Below, piece by piece: positions 1 to 8,034 of a stretch of DNA of 8,719 nt. The notes beneath the pieces were generated by a model. It did not search any database, was not told where the DNA came from, and saw nothing but the letters and a program-made list of their open reading frames with translations. The stretch is taken from the NCBI GenBank assembly GCA_937951695.1, contig CALFBL010000104.1, positions 1 to 8,719 on the forward strand. The letters are read 5' to 3'. Within the stretch, counting starts at the first letter, position 1; every line of letters begins with the position of its first letter. The translations under genes and the position numbers were made by a program. This DNA comes from an uncultured Granulosicoccaceae bacterium. Lineage in GTDB: Bacteria > Pseudomonadota > Gammaproteobacteria > Granulosicoccales > Granulosicoccaceae.

Positions 1-339
1 CCATCCATCATGGGCTATGGCCCGGTACCGGCCAGCCAGAAAGCACTCAAGCGTGCAGGGCTTACCATGGATGACATCGACACTGTCGAATTGAACGAAG
101 CGTTTGCGGCTCAGTCCATACCCGTACTGCGAGACTTGAAATTGATGCCTCATCTGGACGATAAGGTGAACTTGAACGGCGGTGCGATCGCCTTGGGCCA
201 CCCACTGGGTTGTTCCGGTACTCGTATCAGCACCACCCTGTTGAATGTGATGAAGCAACAGGACGCCACCTTGGGTCTTGCCACCATGTGCATTGGCATG
301 GGCCAAGGTATCGCTACGGTATTTGAACGACTCAACTAG
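1..339 (+). CDS. Thiolase (acetyl-CoA acyltransferase family), C-terminal part
   Basis: Thiolases join or split acyl chains at a 3-ketoacyl-CoA, usually releasing acetyl-CoA in the degradative direction. The reading frame is already open at base 1, so the start and the N-terminal half, including the nucleophilic Cys, lie outside the window. The visible 112 residues carry the classic C-terminal motifs in order: GPVPASQKAL, NEAFAAQ (Asn codon at 94-96), GGAIALGHPLG (His codon at 199-201) and CIGMGQG (second catalytic Cys at 289-291). The protein ends normally with TAG. The GCSG after the GHP motif and the TLLNVMKQ stretch resemble broad acetyl-CoA C-acyltransferases more than 3-oxoadipyl-CoA thiolases, but the two cannot be separated from this fragment. 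The next gene begins 14 nt downstream, which suggests one transcript. Family assignment is firm; substrate is unknown. Confidence 0.95.
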   Translation, partial: PSIMGYGPVPASQKALKRAGLTMDDIDTVELNEAFAAQSIPVLRDLKLMPHLDDKVNLNGGAIALGHPLGCSGTRISTTLLNVMKQQDATLGLATMCIGMGQGIATVFERLN

Positions 340-353
340 TAAACAGTAAATTC

Positions 354-1763
354 ATGAGCAAAAAACAGGTCATTACACAACTCGCCCGTTTGGTAACACT
401 CGGGTTAAGCGCAGGCTGGGTGCTGAGCAGTGGTCATGCGGTGGCTCAATCGTCTGCGGTGTTGTCGAAGCGGGTCACTGACCCTGCGCGTCTTGAATCG
501 CTGGATTTGTGTGAGGGTCTGATCACCGATCAAGAACCTCGACGGGTCAAGGCGGTAAAGCGCCCTCCCTTCAGCCAACGGTATCGGGACCCTGCGTTTG
601 GCACCACAGTCATTCGTATTACCAACAGCCAGCCGGATGAAGTGTACAAACCGGTCTACAGCACCATACAGGCCTGGAACGCTGACGAATCGTTGATGTT
701 GCTGTACAAAAAAAAGGGTAAGGAGAATGCACACATCCTGCTGGACGGTTTTACCTATGAGCCGATCAAGGCGCTCGACATCGGGCCGGCAGATTTGGAA
801 GAGGTGTTTTGGAGCCACAGTGACCCGGATATCCTGTTCTACGCCAGCAAGCAGTACCCTACCTACGGAGACTTCATCAAGCTGAACGTGCGCACCGGCG
901 AGGAAGTTGTGCTCAGAAACTTTGAAGATGTGTGCGGCAAGAACAACACACCTTCCGCTGGGGGGGATCCGATGATGCACTCGATGAACGATGATTTATT
1001 CGGATTTCGGTGCGATACCGGCGATAACTGGACGATGATGAGTTATGAGGTCAGTACCGACACACTGCTGACTCAACCATTGGGTGAGGGCACGCCTTAT
1101 GAGAATTGGTCAGCGCCTTTGCCTCTGCCTGACGCTGACGGGTTCTGGTTGCAGGGTAAGATACTGGAAAAAGATTTAAAGACAGTGCGTACCGAATTCG
1201 ATATGTACAAGCATCATGAGCACGCCGATTACGGTTACGCCTGGGACGGACGCGAGGTGTACTACGCGGTTGCGTTTGATGCATCAAAAGAGGGTTGCGG
1301 GGGTGATGTCTACGGCGGCGTCGGCCACTTGATTGAGCACGATATGAAAACCGGTGAATGTCGTCCCGTGATCAATGAGAAGGACGGTTGGCCCTACACA
1401 ACCCGTGGCACCCACATCAGCGCTAGGGCAACCCGAAAGCCCGGTTGGGTGGCCATGTCCAGCATTGGCTATGGCAAATACGACTTGTTTAAATCGCAGC
1501 GCAAAGCAAGCCCTTTGTTCTCGGAGGTGTATCTGGTGGATACCAACCCGAAGTCCGAGCGCGTGTGTCGTGTTGCGCAGCACCGCTCTTACGCAAAAGA
1601 CGCCCAGAACGGCGATTTCCACCCGTACTTCGGCGAGCCTCATGCCACCATCAGCCCCAGCGGCACTCGTATCCTGTTTAGCTCGGATTGGTACGACTCA
1701 GGCTCGGTCGATGCATACGTCGTGGAGTTACCCGCTTACAATAGGCTCATCAGCTCAGAATAG
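354..1763 (+). CDS. Secreted beta-propeller-like protein of unknown function
   Basis: This 469-residue protein has a Sec signal peptide: a KK n-region, a hydrophobic stretch at about 9-24 and a likely cut after AVA at residue 31. The mature part reads as repeated short beta-strand units of propeller type, for example W-N-A-D-E-S-L-M-L-L-Y near 108-118, SDPDILFYASKQ near 136-147, WDGREVYYAV near 298-306 and SPSGTRILFSSDW near 434-446. The last resembles TolB-like and oligogalacturonate-lyase-like propeller blades. Histidines cluster at HHEH (287-290), H354, H423 and H430, which could form a metal site as in that lyase family; this is not proven. Six cysteines (C53, 194, 220, 315, 336, 405) would allow disulfides in the periplasm. 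The start is the first ATG; its ribosome-binding site is weak. It sits between the thiolase and the M20 enzyme with 14- and 9-nt gaps. I do not recognise a named family. It may be a periplasmic lyase or hydrolase, or a binding protein. Confidence 0.85.
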   Translation: MSKKQVITQLARLVTLGLSAGWVLSSGHAVAQSSAVLSKRVTDPARLESLDLCEGLITDQEPRRVKAVKRPPFSQRYRDPAFGTTVIRITNSQPDEVYKPVYSTIQAWNADESLMLLYKKKGKENAHILLDGFTYEPIKALDIGPADLEEVFWSHSDPDILFYASKQYPTYGDFIKLNVRTGEEVVLRNFEDVCGKNNTPSAGGDPMMHSMNDDLFGFRCDTGDNWTMMSYEVSTDTLLTQPLGEGTPYENWSAPLPLPDADGFWLQGKILEKDLKTVRTEFDMYKHHEHADYGYAWDGREVYYAVAFDASKEGCGGDVYGGVGHLIEHDMKTGECRPVINEKDGWPYTTRGTHISARATRKPGWVAMSSIGYGKYDLFKSQRKASPLFSEVYLVDTNPKSERVCRVAQHRSYAKDAQNGDFHPYFGEPHATISPSGTRILFSSDWYDSGSVDAYVVELPAYNRLISSE

Positions 1764-1772
1764 AAATCGCTT

Positions 1773-3086
1773 ATGGTACCGGACCGATTGACCCAACTGC
1801 TGGATCGAATCGAGTCAAGCCGTGATGAGCTGATCCAGCTCACGCTGGATCTGCTTGCCATTCCAACGATTAACCCACCGGGTGACCACTATCGGGCTAT
1901 CTGCGAATTTTTGCAGACCCGGCTGCTGGCCTCTGGCTTCGAGGTTAAGCTGCTGCGTGCCACCGGTGCGATCGGTGACACTGAGCGGTTCCCGCGCTGG
2001 AATCTCGTTGCCCGACACGAAGGCAGGAACCGGGGCGACTGTGTTCATTTCAATTCCCACACCGATGTGGTGGCCGTGGGGCAGGGATGGACAGTAGATC
2101 CCTTTGTCGGTCAGGTCCAACAGGGCCGTATTTATGGCCGTGGCGCCTGCGATATGAAAGGTGGGCTAGCAGCGAGCATCATCGCCGCCGAAGCGTTCTT
2201 GGCCCTCTTCCCAGACTACTCCGGGTCTGTGGAAATATCGGGCACCGCCGATGAAGAGACCGGTGGGTTTGGTGGCGTGGCCTGGCTAGCTGAGCAAGGC
2301 TATTTTGATCCCTCCCGGGTGCAGCACGTCATTATCCCTGAGCCGCTGAACAAGGACAGAATTTGCCTGGGACATCGCGGTGTCTGGTGGGCGGAGATTG
2401 AAACCTTTGGCCACATAGCGCACGGCTCCATGCCGTTTCTGGGAGATTGTGCGGTACGTCACATGGGGGCGGTTATGCAAGAATTCGAAGCGGTTCTGTT
2501 TCCTGCCCTGCACAAAAGGATCACCGAGCACCCAGTGGTGCCCGATGGCGCGCGACACAGCACGATGAACATCAATTCGATCCACGGCGGGCTCGATGAG
2601 GATGTCCCCGATTACACCGGTATGCCTTCGGCTCTGGTACCCGATCGGTGCCGGATGGTGATCGACAGGCGCTTTCTGGTTGAAGAGTCGCTAGAGCAGG
2701 TGCGCGCCGAAGTCCACAGAGTTTTACAAGGTTTGCAGTTGACCCGGGACGGTTTTCGTTACGATGTCAAAGAGCTATTCTCGGTCTTGCCCTCGGCCAC
2801 GGATAAATCATCCCCCATAGTCACCGCTGTGGCGGATGCTATCGAGGCGCAAATGGGGAGAGCTGCAGAGTATGTTTTATCGCCCGGGACTTACGATCAA
2901 AAGCATATTGATCGCATTGGGCGCTTGAACAATTGCATTGCGTATGGACCGGGAATACTTGATCTGGCTCATCAACCCGATGAGTATGTTGATATTCAAG
3001 ATATGTTGGACGCCACGAAAGTCATGGCAAGAACGCTGGTTGGATTGCTGACCACGCACAACTCGTTTGAAGTGACGAGCGAATAA
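1773..3086 (+). CDS. M20-family metallo-amidohydrolase (ArgE/DapE/ACY1-like deacylase)
   Basis: A predicted cytoplasmic, di-zinc or di-cobalt hydrolase that removes an acyl group from an amino acid-like amine or cleaves a small peptide bond. No signal peptide is visible. The 437 residues contain the M20 metal and catalytic set: HTD (H96, D98), GRGACDMKGG (D127), DEETGG (general base E161, metal ligand E162), a third acidic ligand at IIPE (E190), and H400 in AHQPDEYV. The lid/dimerisation domain shows GHIAHGSMP (H217) and INSIHGG near 267-273. Length is near that of ArgE/DapE-family proteins. Where many relatives carry a GGTD-type motif this protein has SPGTYDQKH (370-378), so it belongs to a distinct subgroup and should not be called biosynthetic ArgE or DapE by default. 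Its place directly before a peptide-type ABC importer suggests it processes the imported compound. The exact substrate is unknown. Confidence 0.93.
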   Translation: MVPDRLTQLLDRIESSRDELIQLTLDLLAIPTINPPGDHYRAICEFLQTRLLASGFEVKLLRATGAIGDTERFPRWNLVARHEGRNRGDCVHFNSHTDVVAVGQGWTVDPFVGQVQQGRIYGRGACDMKGGLAASIIAAEAFLALFPDYSGSVEISGTADEETGGFGGVAWLAEQGYFDPSRVQHVIIPEPLNKDRICLGHRGVWWAEIETFGHIAHGSMPFLGDCAVRHMGAVMQEFEAVLFPALHKRITEHPVVPDGARHSTMNINSIHGGLDEDVPDYTGMPSALVPDRCRMVIDRRFLVEESLEQVRAEVHRVLQGLQLTRDGFRYDVKELFSVLPSATDKSSPIVTAVADAIEAQMGRAAEYVLSPGTYDQKHIDRIGRLNNCIAYGPGILDLAHQPDEYVDIQDMLDATKVMARTLVGLLTTHNSFEVTSE

Positions 3087-3100
3087 TACGAACCTGTTGC

Positions 3101-3105
3101 GGGAG
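3101..3105 (+). promoter_or_regulatory. Ribosome-binding site of the substrate-binding protein gene
   Basis: GGGAG lies 10 nt before the ATG at 3116. It is the clearest Shine-Dalgarno-like site inside the transport operon and fits the need for many copies of the periplasmic binding protein relative to the membrane subunits. It supports 3116 as the start, together with the signal peptide that begins there. Confidence 0.6.
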
Positions 3106-3115
3106 CTACACGCTA

Positions 3116-4597
3116 ATGAAACGCTTTATCCAAGTCATCTCATCGGTTTTACTGATGACTTTTCTCAGTACCGCAGCCTTTGCTGCGAAAACCGACATCA
3201 CTCTGGGAATGGCATTGGAGCCACCCAATCTCGATCCCACAGGCGGGGCGGCTGCCGCTATCGATGAAGTGGTGTACGCCAATATCTTTGAAGGCTTGAC
3301 CCGGTTTGGATCCGACGGCAGCGTAAACCCCGCACTGGCTAGTGCTTGGGACATTGAAAACGATGGCACCCGTTATGTGTTTAATCTACGCCCGGGTGTA
3401 AAGTTTCACGACGGCGCTGAGTTTACCGCTGAAGACGTGAAATTCTCGCTGGATCGGGCGCGCGGTGAGGATTCAACCAACGCACAAAAAGCCTTGTTCG
3501 CAAACATTGCCGAGGTGGAAGTCATTGATGACCACACCGTTGCGCTAAACCTGACCAATGCTGACGGCAACTTGTTGTTCAATCTGGCTTGGGGCGACGC
3601 CATCATTCTCGACCCGGCCTCAGCGGATAAAGCGGCAACCGATCCGGTTGGCACAGGTCCGTTCAAGTTCAGCAATTGGGTGCAAGGGGATCGCATCGAG
3701 ATTGTGCGTAACGACGACTACTGGGGTGAATCGGTTGCGCTGGAAAAAGCCACGTTTAAATTCATCAGTGATCCCACTGCGGCCTTCGCCGCGTTGATGG
3801 CAGGGGATGTGGATGCGTTTCCAAATTACCCAGCTCCAGAGAACTTGCCACAGCTGGAAGCAGATCCGCGGTTCAGTGTGGTGCTCGGTTCTACCGAGGG
3901 CGAAACCATTTTGTCGATGAACAACAAAAGCGAAGCCTTGTCTGACATGCGTGTGCGTGAAGCGATCTCGCACGCCATTGACCGACAGGCCGTTATCGAC
4001 GGTGCTATGTTCGGGTATGGAACCCCGATCGGTTCGCATTTCGCACCGCATCATCCCTCGTACATTGATCTCACTGGGAATGCGACATTCGATCCTGAGG
4101 CGGCGCGTGCCATGTTGAAAGAGGCGGGATATATAGATGATCTAACCTTAAGCCTGAAGCTCCCCCCGCCGGCTTACGCGCGTCGTGGTGGAGAAATCAT
4201 CGCCTCACAACTGCGTGAAGTGGGTATAGACACCGAGATTGAGAACGTCGAGTGGGCGCAGTGGCTGGAGCAAGTGTTCAAAGGTAAAGACTATGACCTA
4301 ACCATTGTCTCGCACACAGAACCGTTGGACATTGGCATCTACGCTCGTGATGACTATTACTTCCAATACGATAACGATGATTTTAACGGTTTGATATCAG
4401 CCTTTAATAAAGAGACTGATCCGGAACGGCGCGATGTGATGTTAAAGCAGGCTCAAACCATGGTGTCTGAAGATTACGTCAATGGTTACTTGTTTCAATT
4501 GGCGAAAACCGGGGTGGCCAATTCTAAGATCAACGGCCTGTGGGAGAATCAGCCCACGCAAGCCAATGACTTAACCGGCGTATACTGGTCTGAGTGA
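3116..4597 (+). CDS. ABC transporter periplasmic substrate-binding protein, family 5 (dipeptide/oligopeptide type)
   Basis: This is the soluble receptor that captures the substrate in the periplasm and delivers it to the permeases encoded next. The 493 residues start with a signal peptide (K2 R3, hydrophobic core about 5-22, likely cut after AFA at 23 or A24). There is no lipobox Cys, which fits a Gram-negative cell. Family-5 hallmarks follow: EPPNLDP near 35-41, a VKFHDGAEFTAEDVKFSLDR block at 95-114 and DPVGTGPFKF at 176-185 with the following NDDYWG near 199-204. Length is near the usual 500-540. Members of this family bind peptides, but also opines, glutathione, nickel chelates, sugars and other small molecules. 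The substrate therefore cannot be read from the sequence; the neighbouring M20 deacylase favours an amide-containing ligand. It is 29 nt after the M20 gene and 29 nt before the first permease. Confidence 0.96.
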   Translation: MKRFIQVISSVLLMTFLSTAAFAAKTDITLGMALEPPNLDPTGGAAAAIDEVVYANIFEGLTRFGSDGSVNPALASAWDIENDGTRYVFNLRPGVKFHDGAEFTAEDVKFSLDRARGEDSTNAQKALFANIAEVEVIDDHTVALNLTNADGNLLFNLAWGDAIILDPASADKAATDPVGTGPFKFSNWVQGDRIEIVRNDDYWGESVALEKATFKFISDPTAAFAALMAGDVDAFPNYPAPENLPQLEADPRFSVVLGSTEGETILSMNNKSEALSDMRVREAISHAIDRQAVIDGAMFGYGTPIGSHFAPHHPSYIDLTGNATFDPEAARAMLKEAGYIDDLTLSLKLPPPAYARRGGEIIASQLREVGIDTEIENVEWAQWLEQVFKGKDYDLTIVSHTEPLDIGIYARDDYYFQYDNDDFNGLISAFNKETDPERRDVMLKQAQTMVSEDYVNGYLFQLAKTGVANSKINGLWENQPTQANDLTGVYWSE

Positions 4598-4626
4598 TTT
4601 GTTAGCTCGGGGCATCCGCCGCCGCC

Positions 4627-5574
4627 ATGCTGTTCTATTTTTTTAAACGGATCGGTTCATTACTCGCAACGCTGGTGGTGGCAAGCGTTGTCATATTCAC
4701 CGTCATTGAAATCGTGCCGGGCGATCCTGCCTCGTACATGCTCGGCTTGAACGCATCGGACGATACAGTTAATGCGTTGAAAGCCGAACTCGGCCTGGAC
4801 CAGGGCCGTGTCATGCGCTACGTGGATTGGGTCGGCGGTATGCTACAAGGGGACTTCGGAACCTCCTACACCTATCGAACCCCGGTGGCTGAGATGGTAG
4901 CCGAACGGCTCACTGTCTCCTTGCCTTTGGCTGGCTACGCGTTGTCGTTAGCGATTCTCTTGGCGTTCCCCGCTGGACTATTCGCCGCCAGTCGGCGTGG
5001 CGGGGCGGCCGATACCGTCATCATGGGCATCACTCAGTTGGGCGTGGCGATTCCTAACTTCTGGTTCGCGATGTGGCTGGTGTTGTTATTCGCTATCAAG
5101 TGGCAGTGGTTTTCTGCCGGTGGTTTCCCCGGGTGGGACGCAGGTTTTTGGGTGGGTATGAAAGCGCTTAGCTTACCGGCCATTGCGCTGGCGTTACCGC
5201 AAGCCTCCATTCTCGCTCGCGTGTTGAGGTCCTCGTTGCTGGATGTCCTGAATGAAGACTACGTGCGCACCGCGCGGGCGAAGGGCTTAACCCGGCGGCA
5301 AGCCTTGTGGGGTCATGCTTTAAGAAACGCGATGATTCCCGTACTGACCATCATCGGTTTGCAATTCTCGTTTCTGTTGGCTGGGGCCATCATCATAGAA
5401 AATGTATTTTTCCTCCCAGGACTTGGGCGATTGGTTTTCCAAAGCATCGCGCAACGAGATCTGATCGTGGTGGAGAGCGTGATCATGTTGCTGGTGTTTG
5501 CGGTGGTGATGGTGACGTTTCTGGTGGATTTGGCATACGCCTGGGTGGATCCACGTATGCGCCGCTCTCACTGA
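4627..5574 (+). CDS. ABC transporter inner-membrane permease, DppB/OppB type
   Basis: The first of two membrane subunits that form the import channel. The 315 residues start with the typical N-terminal helix (MLFYFFKRIG, hydrophobic to about 30), followed by a periplasmic loop containing EIVPGDPA, LGLDQG and GDFGTSY, which are conserved in this subfamily. Further hydrophobic helices lie near 98-122, 133-157, 178-198, 236-257 and 280-303. The coupling EAA-type motif that contacts the ATPase is seen near 211-236 (DYVRTARAKGL followed by HALRNAMIPV). The C-terminus DLAYAWVDPRMR is also typical. The start at ATG 4627 has only a weak GGGG upstream, so its translation may depend on ribosomes arriving from the binding-protein gene. 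Only one base separates its stop from the next gene, suggesting coupled synthesis of the two permeases. Confidence 0.96.
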   Translation: MLFYFFKRIGSLLATLVVASVVIFTVIEIVPGDPASYMLGLNASDDTVNALKAELGLDQGRVMRYVDWVGGMLQGDFGTSYTYRTPVAEMVAERLTVSLPLAGYALSLAILLAFPAGLFAASRRGGAADTVIMGITQLGVAIPNFWFAMWLVLLFAIKWQWFSAGGFPGWDAGFWVGMKALSLPAIALALPQASILARVLRSSLLDVLNEDYVRTARAKGLTRRQALWGHALRNAMIPVLTIIGLQFSFLLAGAIIIENVFFLPGLGRLVFQSIAQRDLIVVESVIMLLVFAVVMVTFLVDLAYAWVDPRMRRSH

Positions 5575-5575
5575 T

Positions 5576-6406
5576 ATGGCGGCAACAACGAAATCCCGAT
5601 TTCGCAATCTGGTGCCAGGGGCGGTTCTGGTGTGCATTTTTTTCGGCGCCGCCGTCCTGTCGTTTTTTTACACCCCGTTTGATGTAGAAAAATTCAACAT
5701 CGCGCAACGCATGTTGAGACCCGATGCGGTGCACTGGTTAGGTACTGATCATTTCGGGCGCGATATATTGTCGATGTTGATGGTCGGTGCCCGCACCTCA
5801 CTTGCCGTGGCGTTCGTCGCCGTTAGCATCGGTATCGTGGTTGGTGTGCCGCTGGGGTTGATGGCTGCGAGTTATCGAGGCCGCTGGTTGGACGAACTGA
5901 TCATGCGTGGCAATGATCTGGTGTTTGCTTTTCCGGCTCTGGTAATCGCGATCATGATTACCGCTGTGTTTGGCCCCAGCGCTGTCAACGCCATTATCGC
6001 GATTGGTATTTTTAACATCCCTGTATTCGCGCGTTTAACACGCGGTGCGGCGCTCGGCATTTGGAATCGAGAATTTATTCTCGCAGCGCGTGTGGCGGGT
6101 AAAAATTCAGTGCGTATATCCGTCGAACACATCTTGCCCAATATTTTAAATTTGCTGATTGTGCAGGGCACCATTCAGTTCTCATTGGGAATTCTTGCCG
6201 AGGCGGGCTTATCGTATGTGGGTCTGGGCGCACAACCGCCCACACCCAGTTGGGGGCGCATGCTGGCTGATAGTCAAACACTGACAAATCTTGCGCCGCA
6301 TCTGGCGTTGTTTCCTGGAATGGTGATCGTGTTGTCGGTGTTGGGATTAAATTTACTCGGTGATGGCCTGCGCGATTGGCTGGACCCGCGGTTGCGGCGA
6401 GAATAA
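5576..6406 (+). CDS. ABC transporter inner-membrane permease, DppC/OppC type
   Basis: The second membrane subunit, predicted to pair with the product of the preceding gene. The 276 residues show an N-terminal helix at about 13-33, then the conserved HWLGTDHFGRDILSMLMVGA (53-72) that marks DppC-type permeases, and helices near 75-98, 112-133, 137-152, 190-212 and 242-264. The EAA-type loop REFILAARVAGK followed by HILPNI is at about 165-190. The protein ends with the typical LNLLGDGLRDWLDPRLR. It is slightly short for the family because the cytoplasmic N-terminal extension is brief. The start codon lies one base after the upstream stop, and the ATPase gene starts two bases after its own stop. 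Confidence 0.96.
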   Translation: MAATTKSRFRNLVPGAVLVCIFFGAAVLSFFYTPFDVEKFNIAQRMLRPDAVHWLGTDHFGRDILSMLMVGARTSLAVAFVAVSIGIVVGVPLGLMAASYRGRWLDELIMRGNDLVFAFPALVIAIMITAVFGPSAVNAIIAIGIFNIPVFARLTRGAALGIWNREFILAARVAGKNSVRISVEHILPNILNLLIVQGTIQFSLGILAEAGLSYVGLGAQPPTPSWGRMLADSQTLTNLAPHLALFPGMVIVLSVLGLNLLGDGLRDWLDPRLRRE

Positions 6407-6408
6407 CC

Positions 6409-8034
6409 ATGCCGCTACTCACACTGAATGCGGTCGCTGTGTCGATACACGACACAGCGATACTGAAAAACCTCAACACCACACTGGACGCAGGTCAGGT
6501 CATGGGTGTGATCGGTGAGAGTGGTTCCGGTAAGTCGATGATGGCGCTGGCCATTATGGGTTTGTTGCCTCAAGGCTCAGCACTTACCGGGCAAATTCTA
6601 TTTGACGATGTCGCGTTAAACGAACTCACAGAGAAAGCACGGTGCCAGATATGCGGCGATGACATCGGTATGGTGTTCCAGGAACCGATGACGGCGTTAA
6701 ATCCTGTGCACACCATAGGGCAACAAGTCATTGAATGCATCCGTCTGCATCAACCGATAAGTCGTGCGGCGGCTACGGCTCTTGCTAGTGAAACCTTATC
6801 CCGTTGCGGCTTACCCAGTGATCAATTTCCGTTATCTCGTTATCCGCACGAGCTCTCGGGTGGCCAGCGGCAACGTGTAGTCATTGCCATGGCGGTGGCG
6901 CTAAAACCGAAGTTATTAATTGCCGACGAGCCAACCACAGCACTGGACGTCACCACTCAAGCGGAGATTCTTGATCTGCTGTGTAGCCTGCAACAAGAAG
7001 ATGACATGGCACTGATGCTGATATCTCACGACCTTGCCGTGGTGGCAAGCATGGCCGATACAGTGGTTGTCATGAAAGAGGGAGTCATTGTCGAACAAGG
7101 GGATATTGAACCAGTGTTTACCCAACTTGAACATCCCTATACCCGCGCGTTATTCAAAGCCTCTGATCATACCCCGCCACGTACCGCACCTAATCACAGG
7201 GCGTTGGTCAATCATAGCGCGCAATCTGAGTCGCCCTTACTGGAGGTGAAAGATCTGGTTGTGGCGTATCGGGTGCCGGGGCGCGGCTGGTTCTCTCGCG
7301 CGAACACCTTCCGGGCTGTTGATCAAATGAGCTTTAGCGTCAATGCCGGTGAAAGTGTTGGGCTGGTGGGGGAATCGGGGTGTGGGAAGTCAACGCTGAC
7401 GCGTGCGGTGCTTGGATTGATGCCGGTGGCGTCTGGACGTATTCTGATAAACGGTACTCATATTGACGAAGGTCGCCATGTGCTAAAACAGGTGCAGGTG
7501 GTCTTTCAGGATCCCTACGGGTCATTCAATCCGCGACATAAAGTTGCCCGCCTGATCGCAGAGCCGTTAAATGTATTGGAAACTCAGCCCACACGCCGGG
7601 AACGCGACCGGCAAGTGGTGAGCATTCTTGAAGACGTTGGCCTGCTGAGCAGTGATGCCGACAAATACATTCATGAGTTCTCGGGCGGGCAGAGACAGCG
7701 TATCGCGATCGCCCGTGCATTGATAACCCGTCCAGCGTTAATAGTATTGGACGAGGCTGTCTCGGCGCTGGATGTGTCGGTGCGGGCAACCGTGCTGGAT
7801 TTATTGGCCAGTCTGGCCACAGCCTACGGTCTGGCCTATTTGTTTATCAGCCACGATTTGTCGGTGGTGCGAAACGTCACAGATCGAGTGCTGGTGATGC
7901 AATCTGGACAACTGGTGGAGCAGGGCGATACACAAAGCGTGCTCGATCACCCCACCCACGATTACACTCAACGACTGGTGGCTTCGGTGCCACGTCTGCC
8001 CGAGTATGCCCATGCTGCTATCGACACCCTTTGA
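6409..8034 (+). CDS. ABC transporter ATPase with two fused nucleotide-binding domains (DppD-DppF type)
   Basis: The cytoplasmic motor of the importer. At 541 residues it carries two complete ATPase domains in one chain, as in YejF or GsiA, where many Dpp/Opp systems use two proteins. Domain 1 has Walker A GESGSGKS (36-43), Q-loop MVFQEP (88-93), signature LSGGQRQR (149-156), Walker B LLIADEPTTALD (169-180), switch His in ISHD (205-208) and the peptide-transporter element EHPYTRALF (241-249). Domain 2 repeats this with GESGCGKST (321-329), VVFQDPYGSFNP (364-375), FSGGQRQR (424-431), LIVLDEAVSALD (444-455), ISHD (480-483) and HPTHDYTQRL (514-523). Both sites look catalytically intact. I chose ATG 6409, two bases after the permease stop, over an in-frame TTG at 6376 that would overlap the permease and add 11 non-conserved residues. 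An 11-bp hairpin occupies codons 9-18. Confidence 0.97.
   Translation: MPLLTLNAVAVSIHDTAILKNLNTTLDAGQVMGVIGESGSGKSMMALAIMGLLPQGSALTGQILFDDVALNELTEKARCQICGDDIGMVFQEPMTALNPVHTIGQQVIECIRLHQPISRAAATALASETLSRCGLPSDQFPLSRYPHELSGGQRQRVVIAMAVALKPKLLIADEPTTALDVTTQAEILDLLCSLQQEDDMALMLISHDLAVVASMADTVVVMKEGVIVEQGDIEPVFTQLEHPYTRALFKASDHTPPRTAPNHRALVNHSAQSESPLLEVKDLVVAYRVPGRGWFSRANTFRAVDQMSFSVNAGESVGLVGESGCGKSTLTRAVLGLMPVASGRILINGTHIDEGRHVLKQVQVVFQDPYGSFNPRHKVARLIAEPLNVLETQPTRRERDRQVVSILEDVGLLSSDADKYIHEFSGGQRQRIAIARALITRPALIVLDEAVSALDVSVRATVLDLLASLATAYGLAYLFISHDLSVVRNVTDRVLVMQSGQLVEQGDTQSVLDHPTHDYTQRLVASVPRLPEYAHAAIDTL
6434..6460 (+). repeat. Perfect 11-bp inverted repeat (hairpin) inside the start of the ATPase gene
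   Basis: The arms TCGCTGTGTCG (6434-6444) and CGACACAGCGA (6450-6460) are exact reverse complements around the 5-nt loop ATACA. The stem is GC-rich and begins 25 nt after the ATPase start codon, so in mRNA it would form just behind the initiation site. It could slow early elongation, or protect the upstream transcript from 3' decay and so lower ATPase output relative to the permeases. No T-run follows, so it is not a standard terminator. It is coding sequence, so the symmetry could be coincidental. Confidence 0.7.

Noticed and set aside
24..36. CCGGTACCGG palindrome near the left edge
   Set aside because: It falls in the conserved thiolase GPVPAS codons, and a 10-base palindrome without spacing is unremarkable.
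706..720. Run of eight A in the propeller gene as a programmed frameshift site
   Set aside because: The run simply encodes consecutive Lys codons, the frame continues normally on both sides, and no downstream stimulatory structure was seen.
951..970. Run of seven G as a phase-variation tract
   Set aside because: It is short and encodes Gly-Gly in an uninterrupted gene; no related repeat tract or promoter context supports phase variation.
405..980. Long open frame on the minus strand (191 codons)
   Set aside because: It lies wholly inside the secreted-protein gene, shows no recognisable motif, and its composition looks like antisense of a coding frame.
1375..1791. 138-codon + strand frame overlapping the end of the propeller gene and the start of the M20 gene
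   Set aside because: It is in another frame of a gene with clear coding signals, is rich in Ala, Arg, Ser and Thr without motifs, and would overlap two better-supported genes.
6376..6408. Upstream TTG start for the ATPase gene
   Set aside because: It would overlap the permease gene by 31 nt and add residues not seen in the family; ATG 6409 directly follows the permease stop and starts at the conserved first strand.
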